Part shown: positions 28,702 through 37,451 of the stretch, in pieces
Layout: each line of letters begins with the position of its first letter
Position numbering within the stretch: the first letter of the stretch is position 1
Position numbers and translations under genes: made by a program
The notes under the pieces: generated by a model
Database searches by the model: none
What the model saw: only the letters and a program-made list of their open reading frames with translations
What the model was told of the DNA's origin: nothing
Assembly (NCBI RefSeq): GCF_002896855.1
Contig: NZ_CP021850.1
Coordinates: forward strand, 3,683,665 to 3,747,664
Length of the DNA: 64,000 nucleotides
Source: Clostridium thermosuccinogenes
GTDB lineage: Bacteria > Bacillota > Clostridia > Acetivibrionales > DSM-5807
Direction: 5' to 3'

Positions 28702-29367
28702 TTTTACATTATTCAGGAGATTAAGGCTTGCATTATACACATGCTCGGTCGTCAATTTTTCCGCCCTTTCCGCATCCCCAGCCGCAATTGCATTATAAAT
28801 GTTCCTGTGCTCCTCGAGGGCTTTCAATGCTCTCCCCGGGGTTTCGAAGGATGCATTTCTGGCTCTCTGAACATAATGGTGAAAAGTGCTGAGGGTATGC
28901 ATCAGAGGTTTGCTTTTGCTGGCTTTAAATATGATGTCGTGAAATTTGAAATCATATTTACCCAGATGAGCCACATCATTTTTCATCGTATAAAACTCTT
29001 CAAATTCAAGAGCTTCCCTTAATTCCTTCAGTTCCTCGGGCGTAATCTTTTCAGCAGCCCACCGGGCAGCCAGCCCTTCTATCATCATCCTTATAGTGTA
29101 AATATCCTTGATGTCCTGGGGAGAAATGCCTTTTACAATAGCTCCCTTGTTGGGTATCGTCTGCACGAGATCTTCCAGCTCCAGCTGTCTTATAGCTTCC
29201 CGTATTGGAGTCCTGCTTACCCCAAGCTCTTCCGACAAACGGGTCTCAATGAGGCTGTCACCGGGTTGGTATTTGCCGTTTAAGATATCATTCTGTATAT
29301 GGTCGAAAACTCTTTTTCTAAGAGAAACTGAATATCCGGCATCCTCATCATTAAGATTTTTAGACAC
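28684..29367 (-). CDS. GntR-family regulator, FCD (FadR) subfamily
   Basis: A 227-residue transcription factor. The N-terminal winged helix is YQPGDSLIETRLSEELGVSRTPIREAIRQLELEDLVQTIPNKGAIV. The all-helical FCD ligand domain has the metal-binding Asp/His set (DFKFHDIIF, LEEHRNIYNAI, TTEHVYNASL). FCD regulators commonly bind organic acids. It lies downstream of aconitase and Re-citrate synthase on the same strand, so it probably senses citrate or a related acid and controls that unit through the palindrome at 33208. Its own leader holds a terminator-like structure. GAGAGAGGAGGAC precedes a start at 29367. Confidence 0.9.
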   Translation of the reverse strand: MSKNLNDEDAGYSVSLRKRVFDHIQNDILNGKYQPGDSLIETRLSEELGVSRTPIREAIRQLELEDLVQTIPNKGAIVKGISPQDIKDIYTIRMMIEGLAARWAAEKITPEELKELREALEFEEFYTMKNDVAHLGKYDFKFHDIIFKASKSKPLMHTLSTFHHYVQRARNASFETPGRALKALEEHRNIYNAIAAGDAERAEKLTTEHVYNASLNLLNNVKKEEDN

Positions 29368-29392
29368 TACTGTCCTCCTCTCTCAAAAAAAT

Positions 29393-29467
29393 AGCAGTCG
29401 AGAGCCCAAGTCCTGCTACATTGCAGAAAATCAGCAAAAAAGCATTGCTTTTTTTCTCTCGACCGCT
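29393..29467 (-). terminator. Long-armed terminator or attenuator before gntR
   Basis: On the minus strand AGCGGTCGAGAG (29467-29456) pairs with CTCTCGACTGCT (29404-29393), 12 bp with one G-U, then ATTTTTTT. An inner hairpin AAAAAAGC/GCTTTTTT lies in the loop. It stands between the aconitase stop and the GntR ribosome site GAGAGAGGAGG, which could pair with CTCTC as an alternative fold. Confidence 0.6.
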
Positions 29468-29562
29468 TCATAATAACCTCCGAATTAAAATCTATTATAT
29501 TATTTGTTGCTTTTATACTAAAATCCTGCCGCATAAGCGACCCTTTACAAAGAAATTTTCCT

Positions 29563-31494
29563 TTACTGATTGCTCTGACGGCGGGTGTAATTGATAAGGC
29601 CGCCGGCCAGTATCATTTCTGCCTGCCTCTCCGATAATGCAACTTTAACCTTTATATCCTTATTCTTTGTGATATTGCGCAGCAAAAGCTCTCCGCCGTT
29701 TTTTATCCGGTTCCTTGCATCCTCTATCACCAGCTCGTCTCCGCAATCAATGCTGTCGTAATCAGCCTCATCCACAAAAGTCATCGGCAAAATTCCGGAA
29801 TTTATAAGGTTTGCCATGTGGATTCTCGCAAAGGATTTTGCAATCACTCCTTTTACCCCCAGCTGCAAGGGAGCAAGAGCCGCATGTTCACGGCTTGAAC
29901 CCTGTCCATAGTTGGAACCGCCCACAATAAATCCTCCACCGTTTTCCTTGGCTCTCTTCGGAAAATCAGGATCACATGGAGTCAGGCAGAATTCCGCCAG
30001 ATAAGGTATATTTGAACGGAAGGGTAGAAGCTTTGCATTGGAAGGCATGATATGATCGGTAGTTATGTTATCTCCCACCTTTATCAATGCTTTCCCGCAC
30101 ACCTTTTCCGGCAGCTCGCTATTCAACGGGAAGGGCTTGATATTCGGTCCCCTCACCACTTCAACCTTTTCTCCATCCTCTGCAGGAGGCACAATCATAT
30201 TGTCATTCACGAGGAATTCCTCAGGCATTGATACTACAGGTGCCTCTCCCAGCTCCCTCGGATCTGTGAGTACTCCGGTTATCGCGCTGGCAGCAGCAAC
30301 CTCAGGGCTTACCAGGTAAACCTTGGCAGAAGCCGTACCACTGCGGCCTTCAAAGTTTCTATTGAAGGTTCTGAGGGAAACCGCATTGGAAGCCGGAGCC
30401 TGCCCCATGCCTATGCATGGCCCGCATGCCGACTCAAGGATTCTCGCTCCTGCTGCCACCATATCCGCCAATGCACCGTTTTGAGCCAGCATTGTCAGCA
30501 CCTGTTTTGAACCGGGAGCGATTACCAGGCTCACATCAGGATGAACTGTCTTTCCTTTCAGCATCATTGCCACCTTCATCATGTCTACGTAGGATGAGTT
30601 GGTGCAGCTGCCTATAGCCACCTGATCAACCTTGATTTTTCCCACCTCGCTGATTTTTACAACATTGTCGGGACTGTGGGGCAAAGCTACCAAAGGTTCC
30701 AATTTATCAAGATCTATTACTATCTCCTCGTCATATACTGCGTCATCATCCGGTTTTAATTCCACCCAGTCTGACTCTCTTCCCTGAGCCTTCAGGAAAG
30801 CTCTGGTAACTTCATCGCTGGGGAATATGGAGGTGGTTGCTCCGAGCTCGGCACCCATATTTGTTATGGTCGCCCTTTCAGGAACTGTAAGGGTTTTCAC
30901 ACCCTCTCCCGCATATTCGATGATCTTGCCGACACCACCCTTTACAGTGAGCAGCCTTAGCACTTCCAGGATTATGTCCTTTGCTGCAATCCAAGGATTA
31001 AGCCTGCCCTTCAGGATTACTCTGCATACCTTCGGCATAGTCAAATAATATGGTCCTCCGCCCATTGCCACAGCAACATCCAGTCCACCTGCGCCGATGG
31101 CCAGCATTCCCAGACCGCCTCCGGTCGGTGTATGGCTGTCGGAGCCCAGCAATGTCATCCCTGGCACACCGAATCTTTCCAAATGCACCTGGTGGCAAAT
31201 TCCATTGCCCGGACGGGAAAAATAAATGCCGTGCTTTGCTGCGACAGTCTGTATATATTTGTGGTCATCGGCATTCTCAAAACCCGCCTGAAGCGTATTA
31301 TGGTCTATATATGCCACCGACTTTTTGGTCTTTACCCTGGGTATTCCCATGGCCTCAAACTGCAGATATGCCATGGTGCCGGTCGAGTCCTGGGTCAAAG
31401 TCTGATCTATTTTTATTGAGATTTCCTTTCCGGCTATCATCTCGCCGCTTACAAGATGAGCCTTTATTATCTTCTGTGCTAAATTAAGTCCCAA
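29563..31494 (-). CDS. Aconitate hydratase
   Basis: Interconverts citrate and isocitrate with a [4Fe-4S] cluster. The 643-residue enzyme is the shorter bacterial type also found in other Clostridia. Cluster cysteines are seen in IGSCTNSSY and ESACGPCIGMGQAP. The substrate-site motifs LLGSDSHTPTGGGLGMLAIGAGGLDVAVAMGG and GSNYGQGSSREHAALAP (swivel domain) are intact. It follows Re-citrate synthase after 281 bases on the same strand; the pair would run the oxidative branch from oxaloacetate and acetyl-CoA to isocitrate. No isocitrate dehydrogenase is in the window. Confidence 0.96.
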   Translation of the reverse strand: MGLNLAQKIIKAHLVSGEMIAGKEISIKIDQTLTQDSTGTMAYLQFEAMGIPRVKTKKSVAYIDHNTLQAGFENADDHKYIQTVAAKHGIYFSRPGNGICHQVHLERFGVPGMTLLGSDSHTPTGGGLGMLAIGAGGLDVAVAMGGGPYYLTMPKVCRVILKGRLNPWIAAKDIILEVLRLLTVKGGVGKIIEYAGEGVKTLTVPERATITNMGAELGATTSIFPSDEVTRAFLKAQGRESDWVELKPDDDAVYDEEIVIDLDKLEPLVALPHSPDNVVKISEVGKIKVDQVAIGSCTNSSYVDMMKVAMMLKGKTVHPDVSLVIAPGSKQVLTMLAQNGALADMVAAGARILESACGPCIGMGQAPASNAVSLRTFNRNFEGRSGTASAKVYLVSPEVAAASAITGVLTDPRELGEAPVVSMPEEFLVNDNMIVPPAEDGEKVEVVRGPNIKPFPLNSELPEKVCGKALIKVGDNITTDHIMPSNAKLLPFRSNIPYLAEFCLTPCDPDFPKRAKENGGGFIVGGSNYGQGSSREHAALAPLQLGVKGVIAKSFARIHMANLINSGILPMTFVDEADYDSIDCGDELVIEDARNRIKNGGELLLRNITKNKDIKVKVALSERQAEMILAGGLINYTRRQSNQ

Positions 31495-31680
31495 CGTACA
31501 TTCCCCCCGTTTTTTATATCCTGTCCGAATATCTTTAGGCCTTACTTAAACCTATTCGGATCAAAACCAATAAAATAATACCACAATAACAATTATTATG
31601 AAATGTCCTTAAGAAACAATAAATCAAGGTAATATTGCAGACTCTCCGGCATTTCACAGCAGTGGCTTTCCATATAGGCG

Positions 31681-31706
31681 GTGTAGGAAGAATATCCTTC
31701 CTACAC
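31681..31706. other. Intercistronic hairpin, citrate synthase to aconitase
   Basis: GTGTAGGAAG-AATATC-CTTCCTACAC, a perfect 10-bp stem without a T run in the 281-base gap. It could be a processing or stabilising structure rather than a terminator. Confidence 0.5.
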
Positions 31707-31775
31707 AAACAAATCAACCGCTGCTTTGGATTTAACAGCCTGAATACCGGTATCCCCGCCTTTTTGTCTGCAGAA

Positions 31776-33155
31776 TCAGAGGGCCAGGTCGAAAATGTCC
31801 GGCGCCAGCATTTTTACCGCTTCCATCATCTCATCGTCGCTTATTGATGTCGTTCTTCCCGACTGGTACTGCTGATCCACCCAATCCTTTATCTTTGCGA
31901 TTCTTTCATCTTTTTTATCAAGCTTCTTGCTTCCTTCCAGTCCAAAATTATTATTAACCCACAAGGCTATGCCTGCAAGGCCTGAAGTTTGAGTTATTGC
32001 CACTCCTATTGGCCTTTTCAGAAGCTTCGATGTGTTGAAAATATTGTAAATTTCCTCGTCCTTCAATATTCCATCTGCATGAATACCTGCCTGGGTTACG
32101 TTAAAATGCTTGCCTACAAAAGGAGTCCTAGGTGGTATTGCATATCCCAGTTCCTTTTCATAATATTCTGCAATCTCTGTAATCACCGTAGTATCCATGC
32201 CGTCAGTTGTACCCCTTAACTGGGCGTATTCAATGACCATCGCCTCAAGAGGAGTGTTACCCGTCCTTTCACCTATTCCCAGCAAGGAGCAGTTAACACT
32301 GGATGCGCCGTACATCCATGCTGTGGAAGAATTAGCAACGGCTTTGTAAAAATCATTGTGGCCATGCCATTCTATCAACTCGCTGGGGAAGCCGGCGTAA
32401 TGCCTCAATCCGTATATAATACCCGGAACACTTCTGGGCAAAGCCGCTCCAGGGAAGAACACTCCATAACCCAAGGTATCGCATGCCCTTATTTTTATCG
32501 GCACTCCGCTTTCCTCCATGAGCTTCCTGAGCTCTATGGCAAAAGGCACGACAAATCCATAAAAATCCGCTCTGGTAATATCTTCAAAATGACAGCGGGG
32601 TTTTATTCCCACATCAATTGCTTCCTTTATAATGCTCATATAGTGATCAAGGGCCTGCTTCCTTGTCATGTGCAGCTTTTTGAAAATGTGGTAGTCGGAA
32701 CAGCTCACAAGGAAACCGCTTTCTTTCATGCCCATTTCCTTTGCCAGCAGAAAATCTTTCTTTGTCGCTCTGATCCAGCTGGTAACCTCCGGAAATTCAT
32801 AGCCTCTCTCCATACACTTATATACGGCTTCCTTATCTTTGTCGCTGTAGAGGAAAAATTCGCTCTGACGGATTTTGCCCTTTGGTCCTCCCAGCCTATG
32901 AAGAAAATCAAACAATGTCACGATCTGTTCCACCGTATACGGTGCTCTGGACTGCTGCCCATCACGAAAGGTAGTATCCGTTATCCATATTTCATCCGGT
33001 GGTGCCATGGGAACCCGTCTATGATTAAACGCGCACTTAGGTATTTCGTCATAGTTGTATATATCCCTGTACAGGTTTGGTTCCGATACGTCCTGCAGGG
33101 AATATTTATACTGGTTTTGCTCCAGCGTATTGGTTCTCTTGTTAAATTCAAGCAT
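31776..33155 (-). CDS. Re-citrate synthase (HMGL-like family)
   Basis: Condenses acetyl-CoA and oxaloacetate to citrate with Re stereospecificity. It is unrelated to the usual Si-citrate synthase and known from strict anaerobes such as Clostridium kluyveri. The 459-residue TIM-barrel protein has DTTFRDGQQ at residues 60-68 and metal-site histidines in IEWHGHNDFYKAVAN and VTQAGIHADGILKDEE. The N-terminal extension (DVSEPNLYRDIYNYDEIPKCAFNHRRVPMAPPDEIWITD) separates it from isopropylmalate and homocitrate synthases. Being next to aconitase supports citrate as product. A consensus promoter overlapped by a 38-bp palindrome lies upstream; GGAGGGT precedes the ATG. Confidence 0.92.
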   Translation of the reverse strand: MLEFNKRTNTLEQNQYKYSLQDVSEPNLYRDIYNYDEIPKCAFNHRRVPMAPPDEIWITDTTFRDGQQSRAPYTVEQIVTLFDFLHRLGGPKGKIRQSEFFLYSDKDKEAVYKCMERGYEFPEVTSWIRATKKDFLLAKEMGMKESGFLVSCSDYHIFKKLHMTRKQALDHYMSIIKEAIDVGIKPRCHFEDITRADFYGFVVPFAIELRKLMEESGVPIKIRACDTLGYGVFFPGAALPRSVPGIIYGLRHYAGFPSELIEWHGHNDFYKAVANSSTAWMYGASSVNCSLLGIGERTGNTPLEAMVIEYAQLRGTTDGMDTTVITEIAEYYEKELGYAIPPRTPFVGKHFNVTQAGIHADGILKDEEIYNIFNTSKLLKRPIGVAITQTSGLAGIALWVNNNFGLEGSKKLDKKDERIAKIKDWVDQQYQSGRTTSISDDEMMEAVKMLAPDIFDLAL

Positions 33156-33207
33156 TTCAAACCCTCCTATTAGACTTATTTATATGTATCTTATATATAA
33201 TATGCAC

Positions 33208-33259
33208 GTATAACTGTATAATTGTATACAATTATACAGTTATACAAAATTGATGTCAA
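33208..33259 (-). promoter_or_regulatory. Citrate synthase promoter with 38-bp palindromic operator
   Basis: TTGACA (33259-33254), exactly 17 bases, TATAAT (33236-33231) on the minus strand. A perfect palindrome with 19-bp arms covers 33208-33245, that is, the -10 and the start point. Its centre TTGTATACAA fits the GTATAC-centred sites of many FCD-type GntR proteins. Repression by occlusion is the natural reading. Confidence 0.85.
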
Positions 33260-33413
33260 TTTATTTTCTCGAGTCGCACAAGCCTTTTTCATGAATTTGA
33301 AACATGTGGAAATATAAGAAGGATTTTAGGAAAATATGACGAAATATATTAGAAAAGACGAAATATATTAAAAGAATTAAATTTTATTATCATCAAAGTT
33401 AGGAGGATATGCT

Positions 33414-34670
33414 ATGCAGGAGAAAGATGCAAAGAAATTTAATGCATTTAATGCGGCAATGTTGTTTTCAGTCGTGACCGGTGCCCTATGGGGTATACTT
33501 ACAGGTGTTATTACTGGGGAATGGCTGCCCTTGCTGTTTTTCATTCTGTCGGGAGTTATTACCACCATTATTGCGAAAATAGTGATAGAATCATCAATAA
33601 AAAAGGTTTCAAACCGGCTTGCCAATGAGATGGTACATATCAGAAACGGTGACTTTACATATCTGATAGATTCAAGAAGCTTCGGAGCTTTAGGAAATGT
33701 ATCCATACAAGTGCATAGCATTATAAGCAACATTAAAAAGCTGATAGAAAGTTTCTTCTCCCTTTCCCTCTCTATTGTCAGGGCATCAAAGCAGGTAAAG
33801 TCAACATCCGATGAAGCTGCGTCAGCTATGGTAGAGATTTCCCGAACAATCGACGAGATTGCCAAAGGCGCCTCAGAGCAGGCTCAGGAAGCACAGCAGG
33901 GCGTTCAGTTGATGGAGAAGCTTTCAGAGCAGATCGACCTTGTATCCAGGATTTATTCCCAGGTAACGGATGAGACGAAAAAAATAAGCGAACTTAATAA
34001 CGTAGGTTTGGAATCAGTTAATATACTGCATCAGAAATCTGACGAAAACTATAGTACCTCTGAAAAGATTTTCTCCGTTGTCGAAAAATTAACCACCACT
34101 ACAAAGAATATAAGCCTTTTTGTTGAAACCATTGAAGATATAGCAGAGCAAACCAATCTTCTTGCGCTGAATGCCGCAATAGAAGCTGCAAGAGCCGGTG
34201 AAGCCGGCAAAGGTTTTGCGGTTGTTGCCGAAGAAGTAAGGGCTTTAGCCGACCAGAGCCGGAAAGCGGCCGAGGAGATCACCGGCATGATGGAAAGCAT
34301 ACAGGAAGAATCCCAACAGGCAATTAAGTCCATGGAGGACATGAGAAAATCCAGCAAAGAGCAAAATGAAGCAGTTGCTAAAACAAACAGCGCTTTTGGT
34401 GATATCGCCAATGCTATCACGTTGATCATTGAAAAAATAGACGGAGTAAACAGCGCTATAGAAAAAATGCAGGAGGATAAGGATCATGTTATTGCCGCCA
34501 TTGAGAACATATCCTCCGTTTCCGAAGAAACTGCCGCTTCCAGCCAGCAGGTCGCTGCCACTACCGAACAGCAGCTATCAGCTTTCGAAGCTATGAAATC
34601 TGCTTCCGAAGAGCTCGACAACCTTGTCAAGGAGCTGGATAAGAATCTCAAAGCCTACAAGGTGAAGTAA
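33414..34670 (+). CDS. Methyl-accepting chemotaxis protein without large sensor domain
   Basis: A 418-residue chemoreceptor. Two close hydrophobic segments near the N-terminus (residues about 13-60, [19 protein letters not shown] and [21 protein letters not shown]) leave only a very short outside loop. A HAMP-like stretch ([20 protein letters not shown]) and the long signalling coiled coil with the hairpin tip [42 protein letters not shown] follow. It therefore senses something inside the membrane or cell, or works with a partner. AGGAGG precedes the ATG. Two 14-base direct repeats GACGAAATATATTA (33338, 33357) lie upstream. Confidence 0.93.
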   Translation: MQEKDAKKFNAFNAAMLFSVVTGALWGILTGVITGEWLPLLFFILSGVITTIIAKIVIESSIKKVSNRLANEMVHIRNGDFTYLIDSRSFGALGNVSIQVHSIISNIKKLIESFFSLSLSIVRASKQVKSTSDEAASAMVEISRTIDEIAKGASEQAQEAQQGVQLMEKLSEQIDLVSRIYSQVTDETKKISELNNVGLESVNILHQKSDENYSTSEKIFSVVEKLTTTTKNISLFVETIEDIAEQTNLLALNAAIEAARAGEAGKGFAVVAEEVRALADQSRKAAEEITGMMESIQEESQQAIKSMEDMRKSSKEQNEAVAKTNSAFGDIANAITLIIEKIDGVNSAIEKMQEDKDHVIAAIENISSVSEETAASSQQVAATTEQQLSAFEAMKSASEELDNLVKELDKNLKAYKVK

Positions 34671-34902
34671 TCACCGTATACCAAGAAGATGGACCCCCCA
34701 GCCAGTAAGGCCGTCCGACTGAATAATTATAGAAATACTGCAGTAAACTGTATAAATAAGATAAAAAGCATCAAAGCGCATATAGTGTTTAGGAGAAAAG
34801 CATATAAAGAGTACAAAAGCTCGTAAGCATATAAAGCAAATGCATACCAGTGTACAAATGCATATGCGTAAATGCATGAAAATGATAAAACGTAAAGTGC
34901 AC

Positions 34903-34932
34903 AAAAGCCGGATTAAATCAAATCCGGCTTTT
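34903..34932. terminator. Terminator between chemoreceptor and MBL gene
   Basis: AAAAGCCGGATT-AAATCA-AATCCGGCTTTT, 12-bp stem followed by TTATTTT. It serves the convergent genes. The 230 bases before it are A-rich with irregular GCATATAAAG-like repeats and hold no gene. Confidence 0.85.
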
Positions 34933-34936
34933 TATT

Positions 34937-35671
34937 TTAAACATCATATTCCGCAAGCAATTTGGCGATCTCAGCTTTAGGGTACTCTTCCGCGGCTTCC
35001 GCCAAGAGTTCATTTGTGTCATAATCAGGCCAAAAATGGGTGAGAAGAAGCCTTTTAGCTCCTGATTTCATAGCAACAATACCACATTCCCGGGCTGTAA
35101 GGTGAGGCACATTTTCATCCTTCTTGTCCCGGGAAAGCAGTCCTGCATCAAGCATGAGGAGGTCGGCATTTTCCGCAAACCTCACAATATTCTCGGTCCA
35201 TGACGTATCTCCGGAAAAGACAAATCGTTTTCCTTTGGACTCTATTGATACCGCAAAGCACTTCACAGGGTGCTTCATTTCCGCGAAGGATAGCCTCATA
35301 CCACCTATGTTCAACACGGTATTGCTGTCTATCGAAGCAAGATCAAATACGTTCTTTATGTTGAGGCGTTCGTATTCATCCATCGGCTGATCCGGAGCAT
35401 ATACTTTTATGGGCTTTGACATCAACCCCCTCTTCATCTTGATGTCCACAGCATATCTCAGCACCATCATATCCGACATGTGGTCGCTGTGGAGATGCGT
35501 CAGTATTATGGCATCCAGATCCTCAAACCTTGTGTATTTCTGCAAGTTGCTCAAAACTCCATTTCCGCAGTCAATCAAAAGCTTATGCTCGCCTTCGGTA
35601 ATCAAATACCCGGAGCAGGCTCCTCCTGCTGCAGGAAAAGGTCCGTTGTTTCCCAGTATCGTGAGTTTCAT
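34937..35671 (-). CDS. MBL-fold metallohydrolase, RNase Z-like
   Basis: A 244-residue metallo-beta-lactamase-fold enzyme. The metal motif HLHSDH is at residues 59-64; further ligands appear in FSGDTSW (Asp) and LLTHFWPDYD (His). It lacks the RNase Z exosite arm and is closer to the YhfI-type group, whose substrates are poorly known. The start MKLTILGNNGPFPAAGGACSGYLI is typical of that group. The catalytic set looks complete, so it is probably an active hydrolase of unknown substrate. It is a single gene. Confidence 0.85.
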   Translation of the reverse strand: MKLTILGNNGPFPAAGGACSGYLITEGEHKLLIDCGNGVLSNLQKYTRFEDLDAIILTHLHSDHMSDMMVLRYAVDIKMKRGLMSKPIKVYAPDQPMDEYERLNIKNVFDLASIDSNTVLNIGGMRLSFAEMKHPVKCFAVSIESKGKRFVFSGDTSWTENIVRFAENADLLMLDAGLLSRDKKDENVPHLTARECGIVAMKSGAKRLLLTHFWPDYDTNELLAEAAEEYPKAEIAKLLAEYDV

Positions 35672-35887
35672 AGGCTTTTACCTCTCTTATATTTTAATTT
35701 ATAAGCCGGGATACCTTCATCCCTATGAGTAAAATTACCGGCTTTGGTCTTAGCTGTTTGCCATCTCTCGCACTGCACCGTCAAATTGAAGATGGCATTG
35801 GCAAGTCCATCCATACAAATTGCCGGCACACCGGTTGACATGTATTATTTTACCCAAAAAAAGCCATTGAAACAACGTATCTTTTTA

Positions 35888-36424
35888 TTAATTCAATACT
35901 TTTCTTACTCCTACCCTGTCCAGCAGCGATACTAAAACATATGCAGCCACAGCACTTACTCCTCCCTGCACCAAGTTGGGCACCAGCTCCGCTATTGCCG
36001 CCGTATATCCGAAAGTTTTGTCCACAAAAGGAAGCAATAGCCATTCTGCAATAAAATAACCGGCTACCATTACCGCAGCTGAAATCACCACAGCCGCTAA
36101 CCGACGCGCTTCACCATGGGCATTTTTTTCGGCAGAATCGGCGATAACTCCGGCTATATATCCTTCCAATCCTTTTACAACAAAGGTGATGGGGGCAAAT
36201 ATCATTCCTCCTGCAGCAATATCAGCGATGGCTGAACCTATTGCCCCGGAAGCCAGCCCGGTTCCCCTTCCCAAAAGGATGGCCGCCACCATTATGACAA
36301 TGTCGCCGAAATTGATATAACCAGGATAAATAGGCCCCGGTATGCGTGTAAAGTATGTTGCCAGAAATACGATGGCAATCATCAGCCCATTTAAAACTAA
36401 CTTTTTAGTAGAAACACTATTCAT
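35888..36424 (-). CDS. ECF transporter S component, substrate unknown
   Basis: A 178-residue, very hydrophobic protein with five to six membrane helices and the S-component start STKKLVLNGLMIAIVFLATYFTRIPGPI. It would bind a vitamin or precursor and dock on the shared EcfAAT energising module, which is not in this window. GIGSAIADIAAGGMIFAPITFVVKGLEGYIAG is a typical S-component stretch. Similar proteins are annotated for pyridoxine, pantothenate or thiamin precursors; the sequence does not decide. It is divergent from ribU and has an operator-like site in its promoter. GAGGGGGAAG precedes the ATG. Confidence 0.87.
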   Translation of the reverse strand: MNSVSTKKLVLNGLMIAIVFLATYFTRIPGPIYPGYINFGDIVIMVAAILLGRGTGLASGAIGSAIADIAAGGMIFAPITFVVKGLEGYIAGVIADSAEKNAHGEARRLAAVVISAAVMVAGYFIAEWLLLPFVDKTFGYTAAIAELVPNLVQGGVSAVAAYVLVSLLDRVGVRKVLN

Positions 36425-36445
36425 TTTGCTTCCCCCTCATATCAC

Positions 36446-36518
36446 AACTGTATCGATACGCTTTGAATCCGTATCGAAGTGTTATAGCTATTTTATAGAT
36501 ACAGTTTTAAATTGTCAA
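36446..36518 (-). promoter_or_regulatory. Promoter and operator of the ECF S gene
   Basis: TTGACA (36518-36513), 17 bases, TAAAAT (36495-36490). AACTGTATC (36446-36454) and GATACAGTT (36498-36506) form a 9-bp perfect dyad, one arm inside the spacer. TCGATACG/CGTATCGA (36453-36460, 36470-36477) form a second. This is the layout of a repressor site; MocR-type vitamin regulators are one possibility. Confidence 0.6.
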
Positions 36519-36657
36519 TATGGAAATTTACCATTGAGAAAAACTTTTTATGCACGGTCATTAATCCCTGGTAATTAATGACTTGAATCCATTATGAAAA
36601 ACTATTGACACAAGGATATATTTGTGCAAGAATAGATTTGATAAAAAATGAATATGA

Positions 36658-36778
36658 AATCTTCAGGGCAGGGTGCAAGTCCCTACCGGCGGTAATATGC
36701 TTTAGCATTAGCCCGCGAGCGCAAGCCGACACGGTGAGATTCCGTGGCCGACAGTATAGTCTGGATGGGAGAAGATTG
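36658..36778 (+). ncRNA. FMN riboswitch (RFN element)
   Basis: The conserved blocks are in order: AGGGCAGGGTGCAAGTCCCT, ACCGGCGGTA, AGCCCGCGAGCG, GGTGAGATTCCG, GGCCGACAGTATAGTCTGGA and TGGGAGAAG. The closing stem is ATCTTC/GAAGAT. With FMN bound, the terminator at 36809 would form and switch off ribU. Promoter TTGACA (36605-36610)-17-AAGAAT lies upstream. Confidence 0.98.
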
Positions 36779-36808
36779 TATTGAATAACATTGCTATATT
36801 GCAAGGTT

Positions 36809-36832
36809 TCCCTGGAGTTCATATTCCAGGGA
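36809..36832 (+). terminator. Riboswitch expression-platform terminator
   Basis: TCCCTGGA-GTTCATAT-TCCAGGGA followed by TTTTTAATTTTT, between the FMN aptamer and the ribU ribosome site. Confidence 0.9.
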
Positions 36833-36857
36833 TTTTTAATTTTTGGGGGGTATTTTA

Positions 36858-37451
36858 ATGAAGGTATCATTAAACTCAATGGTTAAAGTTGCAATAATGT
36901 CGGCTCTATCACTGATAATTATGTTTTTTGAACTGCCGTTACCGTTATTCCCGGCTTTTCTGAAAATAGACTTCAGTGATATACCCGCACTCCTAGTAAC
37001 ATTTTCTTTAGGCCCTCTTTATGGCGCTTTGGTAGAGCTGATAAAAAACCTGCTGCACCTTTTCAGAACTTCCACTGTAGGAATTGGTGAGCTGGCGAAT
37101 TTCCTGGTAGGAGTGTCTTACGTCGTTCCTGCAGGTATTGTCTACAAGTATAATAAAAGCAAAAAAGGCGCATTTCTGGGGCTTGCTGTAGGAACCGCCT
37201 CAATGGTTGTCTTTGCCTCACTGTTCAATTACTTCTTCCTCATACCAATGTACGCAAAAGTACTTAACTTCCCTACTGAAGCGGTAGTTGCCATGGGCAC
37301 CGAAGTAAACAAGCACATTGTTGACGTAAGGTCATTGATATCCTATGCCATAGCTCCGTTTAACGCTATCAAAGGAATTGTTGTTTCCTTAGTTGTAGTC
37401 CTTATTTATAAAAGGCTGTCCCCTATTCTGCACAAAGGGTTGGGTAAATAG
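36858..37451 (+). CDS. ribU: Riboflavin ECF transporter S component RibU
   Basis: The membrane protein that binds riboflavin for ECF-type uptake. The 197-residue product has about six helices and the family start ALSLIIMFFELPLPLFPAFLKIDFSDIPALLVTFSLGPLYGALVELIKNLLH. The FMN riboswitch directly upstream confirms the substrate class. The ATG at 36858 follows GGGGGG; an earlier in-frame ATG at 36843 lacks a site. It is followed by a weak hairpin (37471-37500, AAGGGACTTCA/TGAAGCCCCTT with one mismatch). Confidence 0.95.
   Translation: MKVSLNSMVKVAIMSALSLIIMFFELPLPLFPAFLKIDFSDIPALLVTFSLGPLYGALVELIKNLLHLFRTSTVGIGELANFLVGVSYVVPAGIVYKYNKSKKGAFLGLAVGTASMVVFASLFNYFFLIPMYAKVLNFPTEAVVAMGTEVNKHIVDVRSLISYAIAPFNAIKGIVVSLVVVLIYKRLSPILHKGLGK

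Noticed and set aside
29393-29467. T-box before the GntR gene
   Set aside because: No GGTGG-ACC antiterminator core and no specifier-like Stem I.
34671-34904. Minus-strand 77-codon frame after the chemoreceptor
   Set aside because: Low-complexity A/T-rich repeat sequence giving Cys/Ile/Phe-rich text; no ribosome site.
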